Positions 51,148-61,558 of a DNA stretch of 64,000 bases are shown piece by piece. The notes beneath the pieces are model-generated. The model was not told where the DNA came from, did not search any database, and saw nothing but the letters and a program-made list of their open reading frames with translations. Source of the DNA: Campylobacterales bacterium (GTDB taxonomy: Bacteria > Campylobacterota > Campylobacteria > Campylobacterales > Sulfurimonadaceae); the NCBI GenBank assembly GCA_016938175.1, contig JAFGVE010000037.1:1-64000 (forward strand). The letters run 5' to 3'. The translations under genes were made by a program, and so were the position numbers. How positions within the stretch are numbered: the stretch's first letter is position 1; every line of letters starts with the position of its first letter.

Positions 51148-52388
51148 TATCTATCTACCTCACCAAATACAATATTCGTTGTTCCTATAATAGAAACAAC
51201 ATCCGGAATATAGTGCCCAGGAAGAAGATCAGTTAAGATACCGGTATGCCAAAACGACGGTGCACGAAGTTTCAGTCTATATGGATATGGTCCACCTTGA
51301 GAGTTAATATAGTATCCAAGCTCACCTTTTGGTGATTCTGTTGCGATATATACCTCACCTACTGGCGGTCTCATACCTTGAGTTACAAGAACAAAGTGCT
51401 GCATAAGTGAATAGTTCTGCGTCATAATATCTAGTTTAGGAGCAGAAATATACTTTGGTGCGTGTGCCATAAGCTCTGTTTGATTATTTTTAACAGTCTC
51501 TTCGTACATATCTATTGTTTGATAAAGAATCTTTGCTGACTCTCTCATCTCTTCCATATAGATACGATAACGAGCAAAATTATCACCTTTATCAGAGTAA
51601 GGAACATTGAACTCTACTTCATCATAAAGCTCATACGGTTCTTCTTTACGAATATCCCAAGCTACTCCTGAAGCTCTAAGCATTGGACCTGTACATCCCC
51701 AAGAGAGTGCCATTTCAGTTGAAATTGTTCCAACTTCTTCCATTCTCATAAGCCAAATACGGTTAGAGTCTAAAAGGTCCTCATAGTCTTTGATGTTTTG
51801 CGGTAACTTATCTAAAAAAGTTCTCAGTTGTGCAATAAAATCATTTTGAATATCAAGTGGAACACCACCAATACGGATTGCTGCATGGGTTAAACGTGCT
51901 CCACAGTACCCTTCAATAATATCCATTAAATATTCTCTTTCACGGAAAGCAAAAAGGAATATAGTCATAGCCCCAATATCAAGAGCAGTTGTTGCTAACC
52001 AGAAAAGGTGAGACATTAAACGGTTAATCTCTAAAAGCATCATACGAATAACTTTCGCACGACGAGGAACTTCTAAACCAATTAATTTTTCGACTGCCAA
52101 AGCAAAACCATAGTTATTTGACGATGATGCAATGTAATCCATACGGTCAGTTGTTGGCATAAATTCATTGTAAATCATGTTTTCAGCCATCTTCTCCATA
52201 CCACGGTGTAGATAACCAACATCTGGATGGGCTTTTACAATTTGCTCTTGTTGCATATGAAGCATAAGACGAAGTTGTCCGTGTGCTGATGGGTGTTGAG
52301 GACCAAAGTTAAGAATAACTTCACTGTCATTTCTATCGAAAGTGATGTTCTCAAAAAATGGTGTTAATCTATTTTTTACCTGTGCCAT
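51147..52388 (-). CDS. nuoD: NADH-quinone oxidoreductase subunit D
   Basis: [24 protein letters not shown]...[15 protein letters not shown]. Confidence 0.97.
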   Translation of the reverse strand: MAQVKNRLTPFFENITFDRNDSEVILNFGPQHPSAHGQLRLMLHMQQEQIVKAHPDVGYLHRGMEKMAENMIYNEFMPTTDRMDYIASSSNNYGFALAVEKLIGLEVPRRAKVIRMMLLEINRLMSHLFWLATTALDIGAMTIFLFAFREREYLMDIIEGYCGARLTHAAIRIGGVPLDIQNDFIAQLRTFLDKLPQNIKDYEDLLDSNRIWLMRMEEVGTISTEMALSWGCTGPMLRASGVAWDIRKEEPYELYDEVEFNVPYSDKGDNFARYRIYMEEMRESAKILYQTIDMYEETVKNNQTELMAHAPKYISAPKLDIMTQNYSLMQHFVLVTQGMRPPVGEVYIATESPKGELGYYINSQGGPYPYRLKLRAPSFWHTGILTDLLPGHYIPDVVSIIGTTNIVFGEVDR

Positions 52389-52399
52389 ATCTTTTCCAC

Positions 52400-53206
52400 C
52401 TATCTTTGAGGATCATCAACAATTTTTGATGACTCTTTATCGAATTTTTTAATTAAGAACACACCGCCCTCTTCTTGATAAGGGTTAGGATTTTTTGGTT
52501 CATCACCTGTGATTTTAGTTCCTTTTGGAACCTCATATCCAAGACGTGCAAAGCGCTCAGAGTCATATCTATCAACTCTTGACGTATCACGAATTTCAGG
52601 ACCGATAATATCACGTGCTTCTTTACCATAAATTTTATCAACTTCATACCATGCAGCAAACTCATCACCCTCTAAAGGATATGTTTTAAGAAGTGGATGC
52701 CCCTGCCAATCATACGGCATTAAAATACGTTTCATGAATGGATGGTTGTTTGCCACAATTCCAAACATATCATACATTTCACGCTCAGACCAATCAGCAG
52801 AACGGAAAAGTTTTTCAACTGAATCTACAGCCTGTCCATTTTCAATAAAATACTTTACGCGTACACGTTTACGTTTCGTCATTGAAAGCATCTGATAAAA
52901 AATTTCAAAAGTATTATCTTTTGCAAGCCAATCAATAGCAGACATTTCTGTAAGTTGCGTATATTTTAATTCATCACGCATAAACTCTAAAACACCATAA
53001 ATATCTTTTGCATTGATATATACAACAAGTTGTCCAACTTGAAGATATGACTCTTTTACCTCAAATTTTGCACTTATGGCTGCCAAATCTGCTGCAAAAA
53101 CTTCATCAGTCGATACATCTTCTTTTGGAACCTGAGGTGCTACATAATATCTATCCGTGTAATATGACTTTGCCTGAACATTGTCTTTTGGTATATACGG
53201 TCTCAT
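52400..53206 (-). CDS. nuoC: NADH-quinone oxidoreductase subunit C
   Basis: [46 protein letters not shown]. Confidence 0.95.
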   Translation of the reverse strand: MRPYIPKDNVQAKSYYTDRYYVAPQVPKEDVSTDEVFAADLAAISAKFEVKESYLQVGQLVVYINAKDIYGVLEFMRDELKYTQLTEMSAIDWLAKDNTFEIFYQMLSMTKRKRVRVKYFIENGQAVDSVEKLFRSADWSEREMYDMFGIVANNHPFMKRILMPYDWQGHPLLKTYPLEGDEFAAWYEVDKIYGKEARDIIGPEIRDTSRVDRYDSERFARLGYEVPKGTKITGDEPKNPNPYQEEGGVFLIKKFDKESSKIVDDPQR

Positions 53207-53715
53207 TACATTAACCTTTTAGCTTTTTGTGCATTACCAGCTTTGTTTGCACGAATCTTCTTTTGTAGTAACATTACACCGTACTGCAATGTTTCTGGAC
53301 GTGGTGCACACCCTGGAAGATAAAGGTCAACTGGAATAATTCTATCACAACCCTGCACGGTTGAATACGTGTTGAACATTCCACCAGTATTTGCACATGA
53401 ACCCATTGATATAACCCAACGTGGTTCTGTCATCTGATCATACAAACGCTTAATAAACTCAGCATGCTTTTTAGTTAATGTTCCTGCAACTATCATTACA
53501 TCTGCTTGACGTGGTGACGCACGGAAAATTGTTCCATAACGGTCAAAGTCAAATCTTGATGCTCCAGAAGCCATCATCTCGATTCCACAACAAGCAAGAC
53601 CGTAAGTAAGTGCCCAAATTGAATTTGAACGACCCCAGTTAACGATTTTATCTATACTTGTCAATGCAACCGGAAGACCTCCGTCTTGCGTATAGTTTAC
53701 TTTATGTTGTGCCAT
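53206..53715 (-). CDS. nuoB: NADH-quinone oxidoreductase subunit B (likely start [11 protein letters not shown] track begins at 53736)
   Basis: [28 protein letters not shown]...[37 protein letters not shown]. Confidence 0.97.
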   Translation of the reverse strand: MAQHKVNYTQDGGLPVALTSIDKIVNWGRSNSIWALTYGLACCGIEMMASGASRFDFDRYGTIFRASPRQADVMIVAGTLTKKHAEFIKRLYDQMTEPRWVISMGSCANTGGMFNTYSTVQGCDRIIPVDLYLPGCAPRPETLQYGVMLLQKKIRANKAGNAQKAKRLM

Positions 53716-54086
53716 TCTAGCGCTCCTTTCTTCCAAGCATATACGAATCCAATTGCTAAGAGAAGAATGAACATTAACATCTCAGCAAACCCGAACCAGC
53801 CCAATAGTTTAAAATCAACTGCCCATGGAAACATAAAAACTATCTCAACATCAAAAAGTAAGAAAAGAAGTGCGAACAGATAAAACTGTGGCGAAATTCT
53901 ATTTGGTTGTTTTGTAACTTCCGGTCCACACTCATAGACTGAAAGCTTTATTTTTTCTGTATCTTTTGCAGCTAAAGCACGACTCGCAAGACGAGCGATA
54001 ACAGTGGTAGCTATAAAAGCACCGAAAGTTATAACAAAGAGTACAAATACCCCAAAATAAGGATTTGAAGTCACTATATGCTCCAT
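53697..54086 (-). CDS. nuoA: NADH-quinone oxidoreductase subunit A
   Basis: [43 protein letters not shown]. Confidence 0.96.
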   Translation of the reverse strand: MEHIVTSNPYFGVFVLFVITFGAFIATTVIARLASRALAAKDTEKIKLSVYECGPEVTKQPNRISPQFYLFALLFLLFDVEIVFMFPWAVDFKLLGWFGFAEMLMFILLLAIGFVYAWKKGALEWHNIK

Positions 54087-54151
54087 ATAACCTACCTTTA
54101 AATTTAAACGTTATTTTTCTATTATTCCTTCTAAGAAAAAACAGCTAATGC

Positions 54152-54157
54152 AATATA
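54152..54157 (-). promoter_or_regulatory. Putative -10 element of the nuo operon
   Basis: Minus strand TACTCTTTTTGCTATATTGC in the 209-bp gap upstream of nuoA. Confidence 0.3.
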
Positions 54158-54295
54158 GCAAAAAGAGTATTAAAAATTTATTTTATGGGAAAGGAACTCA
54201 AATGCCATGTCACTTATTGCAACACAGCTCTTTTAAAGTCCCAAAATGTGTGTAGAATTGTAATACTTTAAAAATTGCATAAAAACATAATTTAA

Positions 54296-56032
54296 CTATT
54301 TTGTTAAGAAACCTACAGATTTCTCACTATCAAAATTGGCATCTTTTTCTCTATTGATTTCATCAATAAAATCTTGCAGATAAAATACAGGTTCATCTCG
54401 CACAGCAACTTTATATGCTGTGTTTTTTACTATAAGATTTATCTGTCCTCCGGTAAGAGAATAACTTGCAAGCTCTTTTATACTAAACGCTTTCTCATAA
54501 GAAGCACTTTTTGGAAGCATTTTTCCCCAAAGAATTTCACGCTGTGCCAAATCTGGTTTTTTAAATTCTATTTTATAGTCAAAGCGACGTGAAAATGCTT
54601 TATCAATATTTTCCAAAAGGTTTGTTGTTGCAATCAACATTCCCCTAAACTTTTCAATTTGCTCTAAAAAGATATTTTGCATTTGATTATGCATCTGATC
54701 TGAACCAGTAATATTTCCACTGCTTCTAGCACCCAAAAACTGGTCTGCTTCATTAAGAAGTAAGATTGGTTCTGTCTTTGTTTTAGCACTTAAGTCATAA
54801 AATGTATCAAATATTTTACGAACATTTTTTTCACTTTCACCAACATACATAGATAAAATTTTTGAACAATCAAAAGCAAGCACCTGACGTTTTAAAGATT
54901 TAGCGAGAGAATAGGCAGTCATTGTTTTTCCTGTCCCAGCAGCACCATAAAATATAATGCGTGCATCTATGCCACTTTTTTTATCTTTTATACCCCATTC
55001 AACAAGACGTGATGAAACTTTTTTATCAACCTGTTTCATTAAATTTTCGAGTGTCTCCTGTGTATGTTTATTGAGTACAACATCATCCAATGAAGTATCA
55101 CTCTCTATAAGCTCAAATATATCCTGTTCTTCAATTAGCGCGCCTAACTTTAAGCGTGTCACTTTTTTGCTTTTATGAGGGTGAATAATACTTTGTAATA
55201 CCTCATCAACAATATAAAAAGCCCGAGATATTCCACCAAAAGGATTTAACATCTCTTCATAATCAATAATGCCATTACTTAAAAGATTTGACCCTTCTTC
55301 CAGTAAAGAACGGTTCTTAATACGCTCGTACTCATCCAAAGAAATTAAGTCTATTAATGCATTCATTTCACGTAAAGAGGCATCACTAGAGCTATACTCT
55401 TCTCTGAGTAAAGCTATAAAAATAACTTGTTCATAGTTACTCATCTTTTTTTGTTTAAAAAATTTATCTAGGACAAGGTTCTCCGATGTCTGTTCAACTC
55501 TCTCTTGTATACGTTTTTCAAGATGTTTTAACTTGTTCTGTACTCTGTCAATTCCTAAAGAGTGCTCATGAACATTCTGACGAATGAGACTCATTTTTTG
55601 ATAAAGCTCTATTCTAAAAAACTGATCTTGTAAATATTCTAAATGATCAGCGTAAGGTTTTATCTCAGGTAAATCAGATTCTAAAGTGCCTTCTTGAAGG
55701 AGTCTTAAAAAAGATGGTGTTAACCCAACGGCAGTATTCAATAACTCTAATGGAGTTACTTCTGAAATTTTCATCGGGGTAAAACTTTGTTGATGTAGCC
55801 AACCAAGTTCTAAAAGATTTTTCAACTCTTTTAAGTGGTCTAAATACTCATAGTTATCACTTGGATAGAGGTCATGAAGCATATCTAAGACAAGAATATC
55901 ATCTTCGCCTTGCATATATTTTTTCGTAATGTATTGAAGCATCATAGCTTCAACTACATCACATTTGAGATGTATAAATATCTCAGAATTCTCAAGCTCA
56001 GTTGTTGAGAGAAAGTTTACTAAAGTTTTCAA
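54296..56032 (-). CDS. AAA+ ATPase with long N-terminal helical region
   Basis: IIFYGAAGTGKTMTAYSLAKSL Walker A; EPILLLNEADQFLGAR Walker B; SRRFDYKIEFKKPD. Confidence 0.88.
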   Translation of the reverse strand: MKTLVNFLSTTELENSEIFIHLKCDVVEAMMLQYITKKYMQGEDDILVLDMLHDLYPSDNYEYLDHLKELKNLLELGWLHQQSFTPMKISEVTPLELLNTAVGLTPSFLRLLQEGTLESDLPEIKPYADHLEYLQDQFFRIELYQKMSLIRQNVHEHSLGIDRVQNKLKHLEKRIQERVEQTSENLVLDKFFKQKKMSNYEQVIFIALLREEYSSSDASLREMNALIDLISLDEYERIKNRSLLEEGSNLLSNGIIDYEEMLNPFGGISRAFYIVDEVLQSIIHPHKSKKVTRLKLGALIEEQDIFELIESDTSLDDVVLNKHTQETLENLMKQVDKKVSSRLVEWGIKDKKSGIDARIIFYGAAGTGKTMTAYSLAKSLKRQVLAFDCSKILSMYVGESEKNVRKIFDTFYDLSAKTKTEPILLLNEADQFLGARSSGNITGSDQMHNQMQNIFLEQIEKFRGMLIATTNLLENIDKAFSRRFDYKIEFKKPDLAQREILWGKMLPKSASYEKAFSIKELASYSLTGGQINLIVKNTAYKVAVRDEPVFYLQDFIDEINREKDANFDSEKSVGFLTK

Positions 56033-56040
56033 GTCTTTCC

Positions 56041-57252
56041 TTAAAATCTATACCCTACACCAGCAGAAACAAGTAGTACGTTTGAGTTTGAAAAAGTCCC
56101 ATTAATACCATTAATATTCGCTGCAGCAGCGTCAATTGTTCTATCCTCTTTCATTGAGTAAAGAGCAGAGAGTCCCACATCTAAGTTTTCATCTACTTTA
56201 AAACGTGCACCAAGTGAAACTGACTGCGCATTACTTCCTGGAGATTCAAATCCTAAAGTATTGTCAGGTATAGCTGTTTGATCATATACATAACCAGCCA
56301 TAAGTGTTAGGGCATCCAGCTCTTGTGTAACACCTACACGATAAGCATTTGTGTCTTCCCAGTTTTTCGGAATAGCTGTACCAAACACAGCTTCTATTAC
56401 AGGATTAGTATATTCAAAATCTAAATTCGAATACGCAGACCAATAGGTTTTTTCATATACAAATTCGATAGTCGTTTTCGATGGTAAAGTATATGCAATA
56501 GCAGCATTAAAAGTCGCAGGAAGAGGAATACTTACACTTGCATCATATGATCCAGCAATTGCTGGATTTGGATGTACAATATCAGCCGTTCCAACTTCTG
56601 ATAAGTTCACATTAGAACGATATGTTAGACCTATCTGCCAATCTTCATTTGGATGGTATGCCAAAGCAAGGTTATAGCCAAAATCTAATGAACTACCTGA
56701 CATATCTACAGAGGCAACATTTGGAACTGGTACAAATTTTACTATTCCAGACGAGTGCACTGCTCTAAAACCAAAAGCAACACTTACAGTGTTACTAACT
56801 TGAAACGCAACCGTTGGGTTTATTTCTACTACTTCTAGAGTAAACTCTTTTGCTCTTAAAATTGCAGGAGAATCTTTCCAAGTTCGTGAAAGTCCTCCAG
56901 GAACAACTATACTTAAACCAACTCTTGTGCCACTCTCCCCAAGTTTTGGAGACACATAGTGAAATGATGGTAACAAGAACTGCTGTTCATCAGCATTAAT
57001 TGAAGATGTACTGCCTGTTGCAGTATACTCTGTAGCCGAAGTTCCAACATACATTAAATTTGCTTCCATATGATTTTTATCATCCATAAAAACCATATTC
57101 GCTGGATTATCATAAGCCGCATCTGCACTACTTGTATGTGCTATATTTGCACCACTAAGTGCAACAGAATTTGTAGAAGTTTCAGGAATTTTATATCCTG
57201 CTGACATAAGCAAAGAACTTGCCACTAAAGAACCTAAAACGATTTTTTTCAT
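56041..57252 (-). CDS. OmpP1/FadL/TodX-family outer membrane protein
   Basis: Signal peptide; GYKIPETSTNSVALSGANIAHTSSADAAYDNPANMVFM; C-terminal VSAGVGYRF. Confidence 0.9.
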   Translation of the reverse strand: MKKIVLGSLVASSLLMSAGYKIPETSTNSVALSGANIAHTSSADAAYDNPANMVFMDDKNHMEANLMYVGTSATEYTATGSTSSINADEQQFLLPSFHYVSPKLGESGTRVGLSIVVPGGLSRTWKDSPAILRAKEFTLEVVEINPTVAFQVSNTVSVAFGFRAVHSSGIVKFVPVPNVASVDMSGSSLDFGYNLALAYHPNEDWQIGLTYRSNVNLSEVGTADIVHPNPAIAGSYDASVSIPLPATFNAAIAYTLPSKTTIEFVYEKTYWSAYSNLDFEYTNPVIEAVFGTAIPKNWEDTNAYRVGVTQELDALTLMAGYVYDQTAIPDNTLGFESPGSNAQSVSLGARFKVDENLDVGLSALYSMKEDRTIDAAAANINGINGTFSNSNVLLVSAGVGYRF

Positions 57253-57300
57253 ATATTCACCCTTTTTTAATATATATTTTTGATACTACACAAATGTAGC

Positions 57301-58197
57301 TTAATTTGCAAAACTGTACAGTAGTGCAATTTCATCTTTCCATATAGTCTCGTCTATTGTTTCTAAGACCAAAGGAATATCATCCATTCTCTCATCTTGC
57401 ATAATGAATTTAAAAGCATCCAAGCCTATCTCACCTTTACCCAAAGAGTGATGTCTATCAACATGACTTCCAAGAGGTGGTTTTGAATCATTTAAATGCA
57501 TTCCCATTAAATATTTAAAACCAACTATTTTTTCAAAATCATTCCATGTTGCATCATAAGTCTCACGTGTTCTAATATCATAACCTGCTGTAAACATATG
57601 ACATGTATCTATACAAACACCCACACGAGACTTGTCTTCCACTTTATCTATAATGTGTGCCAAATGCTCAAAACGCCATCCAAGATTACTTCCTTGTCCT
57701 GCTGTATTTTCCAAAACTGCACTCACACCCTCTGTCTTATCCAAAGCGATATTAATTGACTCAGCGATAACATCAAGACACTTGTCTTCAATTGGCTTCA
57801 TAATTTCAAGATTCTCTTTATCTTTTTTAGAAATCTTTTCAAGATGACTCCCTGGATGAAAATTGAGTCTATCAAGTCCAAGTTGCGCACAACGCTCTAG
57901 CTCATCTATAAACGCCGTTCTACTTTTTTCAAGCTTATCAACTTCTGGATGTCCTAAATTTATCAAATAAGAGTCATGTGGCAAAACATGTTTTGGGAGA
58001 ATTCCACTTGCTTCAAGCATAGATTTAAACTTATCAATAGTTTCAGTGTCTAAATCTTTTGCTACCCACTGACGCTGGTTTTTAGTAAAAAGTGCAAAAG
58101 CTTTTGCTCCAATTTCTTGCGCATGTGTTATAGCATTATAAACGCCACCGCTTGCAGATGTATGTGCTCCAATAAATTTGTTAGATGCCACGTTCAA
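57301..58197 (-). CDS. nfo: Endonuclease IV
   Basis: [75 protein letters not shown]. Confidence 0.97.
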   Translation of the reverse strand: MNVASNKFIGAHTSASGGVYNAITHAQEIGAKAFALFTKNQRQWVAKDLDTETIDKFKSMLEASGILPKHVLPHDSYLINLGHPEVDKLEKSRTAFIDELERCAQLGLDRLNFHPGSHLEKISKKDKENLEIMKPIEDKCLDVIAESINIALDKTEGVSAVLENTAGQGSNLGWRFEHLAHIIDKVEDKSRVGVCIDTCHMFTAGYDIRTRETYDATWNDFEKIVGFKYLMGMHLNDSKPPLGSHVDRHHSLGKGEIGLDAFKFIMQDERMDDIPLVLETIDETIWKDEIALLYSFAN

Positions 58198-58266
58198 CTC
58201 TCCTTGATATGTAAAATAAAACGAATATTACAAAGATAGTAATAAATGAGGGGTTAAATGAGTAGT

Positions 58267-58288
58267 TATCACGCCCAAAGGCGTGATA
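58267..58288 (-). terminator. Stem-loop terminator downstream of the FqrB-like gene
   Basis: TATCACGCC-CAAA-GGCGTGATA 9-bp perfect GC-rich stem between stop 58298 and nfo. Confidence 0.6.
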
Positions 58289-58297
58289 GAAGAAAAA

Positions 58298-59311
58298 TTA
58301 CTTAAGTTTTGAAGCTATACTTTTTACAGCATCACTTGCATGATTAAACGCGAGTGCAATACTTCCTTGGTCAGTTACAACATCACCAATTGTATAAAGA
58401 CCTTCTACGTTTGTTTCAAAAGTCTCTGGGTTATACACAGGCACATCCCACTCACCAGTTTGAACACCAGAGTTAACTAGGATATCTTTTGGAGTTGTTC
58501 CACCAAGTGCATATACAGCTCTGTCATACTCACCAGTTGAACCATCAGTAAAGTTTACTTGTATTTTACCTGTAGGAGATACTTCTAAACTCTCAACATC
58601 AACACCCATTTTATTACAAATTTTACCATTGTCTAGGTATTTATAACACATTTCAGTGTTAATTGGGTTCATTCTTTTGATTTCAGCTTGGCGATAGTTA
58701 AGTGTAACAACACAATCTTCCATGCCTTCCATTTCAACTAAACCATAAGCATACTCACCAGCAGTATCACCACCACCAACTACCATTACGTGCTCACCAT
58801 TTTGTACTTTTGAAAGATTAAAGTTTAATACTTCTTTTAACTCTTTAGGGAATTTATATTTAGGCTTGTTAGGTTTACCCATACGACCTACTGAAAGAAT
58901 TACATTTTTTGCTTTCATAGATTCTAGAGCTTCGGCTACACCATCTTGACCATAAACAATAGTAAATAGACCATCTTCACCTTTTTCAACTCTCATAATT
59001 TCATGATTGTATTCAAATCTCTCAAGTACGCCTGCATCAGATAATTTTTTATCCATTTGCTCAATGTATTCTTCTTTTGAACACTCTTCAAAAGTTACAT
59101 TACCTGTAAATTCAAACTTGATTCCCATCCAGTCTTTATCAACTCTTTTACCTTTTTTGTAAAACTTGTGAATCATATCATTATGGTGTGGAGCTTTATC
59201 GATAACAACAATATTCTCAATACCAGCTAATTTTGCCTCTATTGCAGAAGCCATACCACCAGGTCCAGCACCAATTATCGCGATGTCTACTATTTTATTG
59301 TCTTGAATCAT
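58298..59311 (-). CDS. FAD/NAD(P)H oxidoreductase, FqrB (HP1164/Cj0559)-like, formerly called TrxR2
   Basis: [77 protein letters not shown]; no CxxC of the TrxB type. Confidence 0.8.
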   Translation of the reverse strand: MIQDNKIVDIAIIGAGPGGMASAIEAKLAGIENIVVIDKAPHHNDMIHKFYKKGKRVDKDWMGIKFEFTGNVTFEECSKEEYIEQMDKKLSDAGVLERFEYNHEIMRVEKGEDGLFTIVYGQDGVAEALESMKAKNVILSVGRMGKPNKPKYKFPKELKEVLNFNLSKVQNGEHVMVVGGGDTAGEYAYGLVEMEGMEDCVVTLNYRQAEIKRMNPINTEMCYKYLDNGKICNKMGVDVESLEVSPTGKIQVNFTDGSTGEYDRAVYALGGTTPKDILVNSGVQTGEWDVPVYNPETFETNVEGLYTIGDVVTDQGSIALAFNHASDAVKSIASKLK

Positions 59312-59389
59312 TCTGTATCCTTATTATCAAATTTATCAATGTAATATCGTGAAGGCTTTATTGAAAACAACTCGTGTGTTTTCGATACG

Positions 59390-59398
59390 TTATCCACA
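59390..59398 (+). promoter_or_regulatory. DnaA-box consensus match TTATCCACA in an intergenic region
   Basis: Exact 9-mer in the gap 59312-59493. Confidence 0.3.
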
Positions 59399-59493
59399 TT
59401 CCAAGATATAAATTTGCGAAATTATAGTGTATTTCACAAAATATTTCTATTTATATTCAGTTAATTGTTCAGATTAATGTGTATTTAAATAAC

Positions 59494-59958
59494 TCAATTA
59501 TCACGAATTTTTATCAATATTGCATTTTTTTTGTCTTTAAAAAAAATACCTCTATTGCCCACTATATAGTCTATATTGACATTTTCTGTTTCTATTTTTT
59601 GACTAAAACCATCATTCAAATATTTTATGTTTTTCGCATTTAAAATAGGTTTTCCAAGTATTACGTTTTGTAACAAATCATCTGGATAATGGGAAGTAAA
59701 ATACTTCTCATTGAAGATTTTTTTACGTACACATCCTTGGGAAGTACAAATAAAGTTACCAATCTCTACTTTAAAAAGTGATTTTCCAGCACTAAAAAGC
59801 TCTAATTCAACATCATTAGCACTGCTTCTAATATAACCTAAGTCAGAATATTTAAACTCTTTAGTTTTTAGAGTAATAATTTTCGTTTGTGTAATCTCAT
59901 AATGCTTACTACTACAACCAAAAAGAAAAAAAATTAAAAGAATGATTGGATATTTCAT
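59494..59958 (-). CDS. Hypothetical lipoprotein
   Basis: MKYPIILLIFFLFGCSSK lipobox. Confidence 0.75.
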   Translation of the reverse strand: MKYPIILLIFFLFGCSSKHYEITQTKIITLKTKEFKYSDLGYIRSSANDVELELFSAGKSLFKVEIGNFICTSQGCVRKKIFNEKYFTSHYPDDLLQNVILGKPILNAKNIKYLNDGFSQKIETENVNIDYIVGNRGIFFKDKKNAILIKIRDN

Positions 59959-60140
59959 AGTGCAATTATAGTCGTTATTCTATTTATATTTTTTTACTCT
60001 CAAATCACCTCAATATTATAAAAATTTTCGAATAAAAAAAGTCCACAAAATAGGCCTATATTAGAGCTTAAAAAAGTTTTTTCTGCAAAGTAAAAAATTG
60101 GATGTATGATTTCATTACAAAATTAATTTAGAGGAAATTT

Positions 60141-61121
60141 ATGGCAAATCTACAAGTGGGCGACATCAGTTTACAACCGTTCACACTCGACTCAAAAGAG
60201 CTTCTTGAGAAGCATTTAGAAAAAATGGAAATAGATATAAGTGACTACACATTTGCAGCTAACTACATTTGGCTTGCAAACAGTAGTGGCTTTTACACAA
60301 TTATAAACAAATGTTTTTGTCTCTTTGCAATGAGCGGAGGAGAGCTTACTATGCTCTTACCACCTATTGGAAAAACAAAAAATGTTATTAACGCAATGGT
60401 TGAATGTTTTTCAATTATGAATGCAAATAATTCTTCACCATATTATGCACGTATTGACTATGTACAAGGTGCAATGGTTGAGGAATTTGCCCAAACTGTA
60501 GATGATGCGCAAAGCATGTTTGTTATGATGGATAATTATATTGTCGAGAAAAAACTTGTAGATTATGTATATGAAGTTGATGCACTCATTAATCTTAGAG
60601 GAAATAGCTACCATACAAAACGTACTGAGATTAACAAGTTTACAAAATCCTATCCAAATCATAGAATTGAAGTTCTCGAAGTAGAAAAGCATAAAGATGA
60701 AATTCTGCATCTATTCAATAAATGGGTTGCAGACAGAGTCAAGTATATGCCTAAAGAAGAAGCTGATGCATTTTTAGAAGGTATTCACCAAGAAAAATAT
60801 GCCGTAAAACATATGCTCAAACACTACGAGAGACTTGGACTCATCGGTCTTGTTATATACATTGATGAAGAACTCAAAGGATTCACTGTTGGAGAGTGTA
60901 TCAGTATTGATACTGCAAGTGTAATAATTGAAAAAACGGACTTTGAAGTACTTGGCTGTGCTCAGTTTATATTTAGAGAGTTTTCTAAAATGCTCAAAGA
61001 ACACTTTAATATCACCTATATAAATGTAGGAGATGACATGGGATTTGAAAACCTGAGAAAGGTAAAAATGTCTTATCGACCATATAAATTAGTTCCAAAA
61101 TATACTATTTACCAAAAATGA
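60141..61121 (+). CDS. DUF2156 / phosphatidylglycerol lysyltransferase-domain protein
   Basis: Two-GNAT-like architecture; GNSYHTKRTEINKFTKSYPNHRIEVL, LKGFTVGECIS, FINVGDD-like YINVGDDMGFENLRKVKMSYRP. Confidence 0.82.
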   Translation: MANLQVGDISLQPFTLDSKELLEKHLEKMEIDISDYTFAANYIWLANSSGFYTIINKCFCLFAMSGGELTMLLPPIGKTKNVINAMVECFSIMNANNSSPYYARIDYVQGAMVEEFAQTVDDAQSMFVMMDNYIVEKKLVDYVYEVDALINLRGNSYHTKRTEINKFTKSYPNHRIEVLEVEKHKDEILHLFNKWVADRVKYMPKEEADAFLEGIHQEKYAVKHMLKHYERLGLIGLVIYIDEELKGFTVGECISIDTASVIIEKTDFEVLGCAQFIFREFSKMLKEHFNITYINVGDDMGFENLRKVKMSYRPYKLVPKYTIYQK

Positions 61122-61558
61122 CCATAGAGCTTGCACAGCTCTATGATTGCAAAGAGCTAAACCATTTTGAAAAAAAGCTATTTTCGGCAGAAAACTTCCC
61201 TCTTTCATATGGGTCTTTTTATTACCATATTCAAAATAATCTTCTCTATGTCGCTAAAATTAGAGGAGTTATAGTTGGCTATATCTTAACACTTGTAAAA
61301 AGGAAAACTGCAAAAATATACTCTATTGGAGTATCAAAACTTTACAGAAAACGTAAGATATCAACTCAACTTTTGCAAAAAACACTTTTCAAACTTCAGT
61401 CACTTAATTTCCAAAAAGTTGTTTTAGAAGTGCGTGTTGATAACACGTCCGCTATACAATTTTATGAAAAAAATCATTTTAAGTCTTTAAAAACTATTCA
61501 CTCATTTTATCAAGATGGTTGTGATGCTTATTTCATGGAGAAGACTCTTGCCAATTAG
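61118..61558 (+). CDS. GNAT-family (RimI-like) N-acetyltransferase
   Basis: YVAKIRGVIVGYILTL...IYSIGVSKLYRKRKISTQLLQKTL...LEVRVDNTSAIQFYEKNHF. Confidence 0.88.
   Translation: MTIELAQLYDCKELNHFEKKLFSAENFPLSYGSFYYHIQNNLLYVAKIRGVIVGYILTLVKRKTAKIYSIGVSKLYRKRKISTQLLQKTLFKLQSLNFQKVVLEVRVDNTSAIQFYEKNHFKSLKTIHSFYQDGCDAYFMEKTLAN

Noticed and set aside
54190-54225. Possible sigma54 promoter near TGCCATGTCACTTATTGCA upstream of nuoA
   Set aside because: The required GG-N10-GC spacing is not present on either strand.
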